Part shown: one piece after another, positions 5,939 through 7,619 of the stretch
How positions within the stretch are numbered: position 1 is the first letter of the stretch
Layout of the letters: each line of letters starts with the position of its first letter
DNA from: an uncultured Clostridium sp.
GTDB lineage: Bacteria > Bacillota > Clostridia > Lachnospirales > Lachnospiraceae
Assembly (NCBI GenBank): GCA_900551135.1
Contig: URUX01000118.1
Coordinates: forward strand, 1 to 7,619
DNA: 7,619 nt
Direction of reading: 5' to 3'
Program-made: the position numbers and the translations under genes
The notes under the pieces: generated by a model
Told to the model about the DNA's origin: nothing
What the model saw: the letters and a program-made list of their open reading frames with translations, nothing else
The model's database searches: none

Positions 5939-7356
5939 CCTCTGACCCCTTCCCTTGACTTCTGGTAACTGAGACAGGCAGCAGCAAATGTTTCAGCAAA
6001 TTCTGGACAGGAACGGTAATAAAAATGCGGAAATCCCGCCAGGGTACAGCCCCTTTGTTCCATGGCAGCCCACTGTCTGGAACCGATTGGCTTTACTGCA
6101 TCCATTATGGCGTGTTCCACCCTGTCTTCCCTTTCTTCCGCCTTCCAGTAATGAAATTCATGGGCTTTAATCTCTGCTCCTTTTTTAAAAAACCGGGAAT
6201 CGTTCCTGGCTTTCAGGGTAATGTATCCAAAGTTCCCCAAACGTGTTCCTTTTTGCCCGGCTCCCTTAAAAACTCCGCACATGGGATAAGATTTCCCATC
6301 TGCTCCCTGCAGCGTTTCCAGCAGATACAGATAGCCTCCGCATTCTCCATGTATGGCCATCCCGTTTCTTGCAGCTTCATAAACAGAAGACCGCATGGTT
6401 TTATTTTCCGCCAGCTTATCCGCATATAATTCCGGATAACCGCCTCCTATCAAAAGACCGTCCAGACCTTCCGGCAGTTCTTTATCGTGAATGAGAGAAA
6501 TGTATTCCAGGGATGCCCCCTGTTCTTTCATGACCCTTAAATTTTCCTCATAATAAAAGCAAAAAGCCTCATCCAGGGCTACCCCGAGACGGAAGGAACT
6601 GGCCGGCTTTGTTTCACGTTTTTTATCCGAATAAGGGAACTCCTCTTCCTCTGCCAGGTTCATGATACAGTCCCAGTCTAAAGTTTCTTCTAAAACATCA
6701 GCCAGCTTCTGAATCTGTTCTTTCAGATTTTCAATTTCATCCGGAAGAACCAGTCCTAAATGGCGGCTTTCAATCTGCAAAAAATCCAGATGAGGGATGT
6801 ATCCGGCTACCTGAATTCCCAGTTCGGATTCCAGAAGTTTTTTTAACCGGGGATAAATCATGGGAGAAACCTGATTTAAAATAACGCCCTTTATCCGGCT
6901 TTTTCCCCTGTTTGCCATTTGGGCTTCTGACGGACAGTAATTTAAAAAGCCCTGAATCAGCGCAGCCAGCGACAGGCTGCTTCCTCTGGCATCTACCGTT
7001 AAAATCACCGGAGCCTGAAGGATCTCTGCTGTCTCACAGGTACTGGCGGACAGAGAAATCCCTCCCAGTCCGTCAAAGTATCCCATTACACCCTCTATAA
7101 GGGCAAATCCGTTATCCTTTCCCTCACATCCATGCCAGAATGCCGTTCTGAGTCCTTCCGGCGATTCAAAAAAGCTGTCCAGATTCCGGCTTTCCACTCC
7201 TATAATCCGTTTATGAAACAAGGGATCTATGTAATCCGGCCCGCATTTAAAGGAAGCGGTTGGAATCTGTTTTCTCTTTAACAGTTCTAACAATCCACAA
7301 GTTAAAATGGTCTTTCCGCTGCCGCTTTTGGGCGCTGCAATTACCAGTTTTTTCAT
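5929..7356 (-). CDS. cbiA: Cobyrinate a,c-diamide synthase CobB/CbiA
   Basis: This glutamine-dependent amidotransferase uses ATP to amidate the a and c carboxylates of cobyrinic acid (CbiA) or hydrogenobyrinic acid (CobB). The anaerobic context favours the cobalt-containing substrate. The 475 residues are the usual length. The N-terminal ATPase domain has the P-loop PKSGSGKT (9-16), FKCGPDYIDPLFH (36-48), NLDSFF (58-63) and EGVMGYFDG (88-96). The C-terminal class I glutaminase domain starts near 255 and has GLLIGGGYPELY (300-311), the nucleophile Cys339 in HGECGGYLYL and the catalytic His444 in GFPHFYYRS. HEFHYW (399-404) is also a family motif. The ATG shares one base with the stop of the upstream cbiT (TAATG), with only a modest GAGG about 10 bases upstream, so coupling is likely. 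The 3' end overlaps cobT by 10 bases. It differs from cobQ/cbiP by the immediate N-terminal P-loop and shorter length. Confidence 0.97.
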   Translation of the reverse strand: MKKLVIAAPKSGSGKTILTCGLLELLKRKQIPTASFKCGPDYIDPLFHKRIIGVESRNLDSFFESPEGLRTAFWHGCEGKDNGFALIEGVMGYFDGLGGISLSASTCETAEILQAPVILTVDARGSSLSLAALIQGFLNYCPSEAQMANRGKSRIKGVILNQVSPMIYPRLKKLLESELGIQVAGYIPHLDFLQIESRHLGLVLPDEIENLKEQIQKLADVLEETLDWDCIMNLAEEEEFPYSDKKRETKPASSFRLGVALDEAFCFYYEENLRVMKEQGASLEYISLIHDKELPEGLDGLLIGGGYPELYADKLAENKTMRSSVYEAARNGMAIHGECGGYLYLLETLQGADGKSYPMCGVFKGAGQKGTRLGNFGYITLKARNDSRFFKKGAEIKAHEFHYWKAEEREDRVEHAIMDAVKPIGSRQWAAMEQRGCTLAGFPHFYYRSCPEFAETFAAACLSYQKSREGVRGWR

Positions 7357-7619
7357 TAATGCTCTGCCTCTTTCTTTCCTTTGCAGCCTGCCAGTGTAAT
7401 TATATAAACTGGATTTCTGCCTTTTTGCATATGGTAAGCGCCGGCGTTTATGGTTTCCGAAATGCCGGCCTGAATAATTTCGCTTTCTTCAAAATCCCAT
7501 GTTTTCATCTCTTCCAGGCATTCTGACAGAGTCTCCAGAGTAATGGCTGTAATCACAATGCGAACCTGTAAATTTTTTTCTAAAAGAGCGGTTATAATTG
7601 CCCCCAGCTTCCCTCCGGT
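7356..7619 (-). CDS. cbiT: C-terminal 87 residues of CbiT-type precorrin-6Y / cobalt-precorrin-6B C15-methyltransferase (5' end cut)
   Basis: The frame is open from the window edge at 7619 to the TAA at 7356-7358. It reads TGGKLGAIITALLEKNLQVR and continues VITAITLETLSECLEEM, then ISETINAGAYHMQKGRNPVYIITL. This pattern (glycine-rich GGTGGKL-like strand turn, VxNAVTLET, xxGxYHMxxxxNPVYII) is the C-terminal part of the Rossmann-type SAM methyltransferase CbiT, which methylates C15 and decarboxylates the C12 acetate during ring synthesis. Standalone CbiT has about 190 residues. The same domain also forms the C-terminal half of CobL / CbiET fusions of about 400 residues, and the window does not show which form this is. 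A GTG at 7556 is only an internal valine: the homology continues unbroken upstream of it. The stop overlaps the cbiA start by one base. Confidence 0.88.
   Translation of the reverse strand, partial: TGGKLGAIITALLEKNLQVRIVITAITLETLSECLEEMKTWDFEESEIIQAGISETINAGAYHMQKGRNPVYIITLAGCKGKKEAEH

Noticed and set aside
6025..6429. 134-codon plus-strand open frame
   Set aside because: It is antisense to the glutaminase domain of cbiA, including the catalytic Cys region, and its translation has no recognisable features.
7554..7556. GTG as the start of a separate 66-residue gene
   Set aside because: CbiT homology continues upstream of this codon to the window edge, so the GTG is an internal valine.
7356..7619. 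Possible cobalamin riboswitch or promoter at the right edge
   Set aside because: This stretch is fully coding (cbiT); a leader or riboswitch would have to lie further upstream, outside the window.

Overview
The window is one uninterrupted stretch of a cobalamin (vitamin B12) biosynthesis operon. Every real gene lies on the minus strand, so transcription runs from high to low coordinates. The protein sequences resemble Clostridia (Firmicutes), most likely a gut-type Lachnospiraceae. This rests on a CbiA/CbiP-style anaerobic pathway, a clostridial CobU variant, moderate GC content with many AAA, TTT and GAA codons, and strong GGAG-type ribosome binding sites. No genus can be assigned.

Layout in transcription order: the 3' end of cbiT (7619-7356, cut by the window edge); cobB/cbiA, cobyrinate a,c-diamide synthase (7356-5929); cobT (5938-4841); cobU (4844-4302); cobS (4305-3490); a short second CobU-family gene (3447-3061); cbiB (3025-2060); cobD, threonine-phosphate decarboxylase (2060-996); and cobQ/cbiP, cobyric acid synthase (993-1, cut by the window edge). 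Most junctions are overlaps of 1-10 bases or a 2-base gap. The only real gaps, 42 and 35 bases, flank the short CobU paralogue.

Together the genes cover the later part of the pathway. CbiT completes late ring methylation. CbiA and CbiP amidate the ring side chains to cobyric acid. CobD makes aminopropanol phosphate and CbiB attaches it. CobU activates the product as the GDP derivative. CobT makes alpha-ribazole phosphate and CobS joins the two halves. The adenosyltransferase, the CobC-type phosphatase, threonine kinase (PduX) and most ring-methylation genes are not in the window. The operon promoter and any cobalamin riboswitch would lie upstream, beyond position 7619. There are no RNA genes, mobile elements, CRISPR arrays or terminators in the window.

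Most of this is ordinary, well-known biology. The item most worth a second look is the 128-residue CobU paralogue. It appears to lack the guanylylation-histidine segment but keeps the C-terminal EVGxGIVP motif that the full-length CobU of the same operon lacks.
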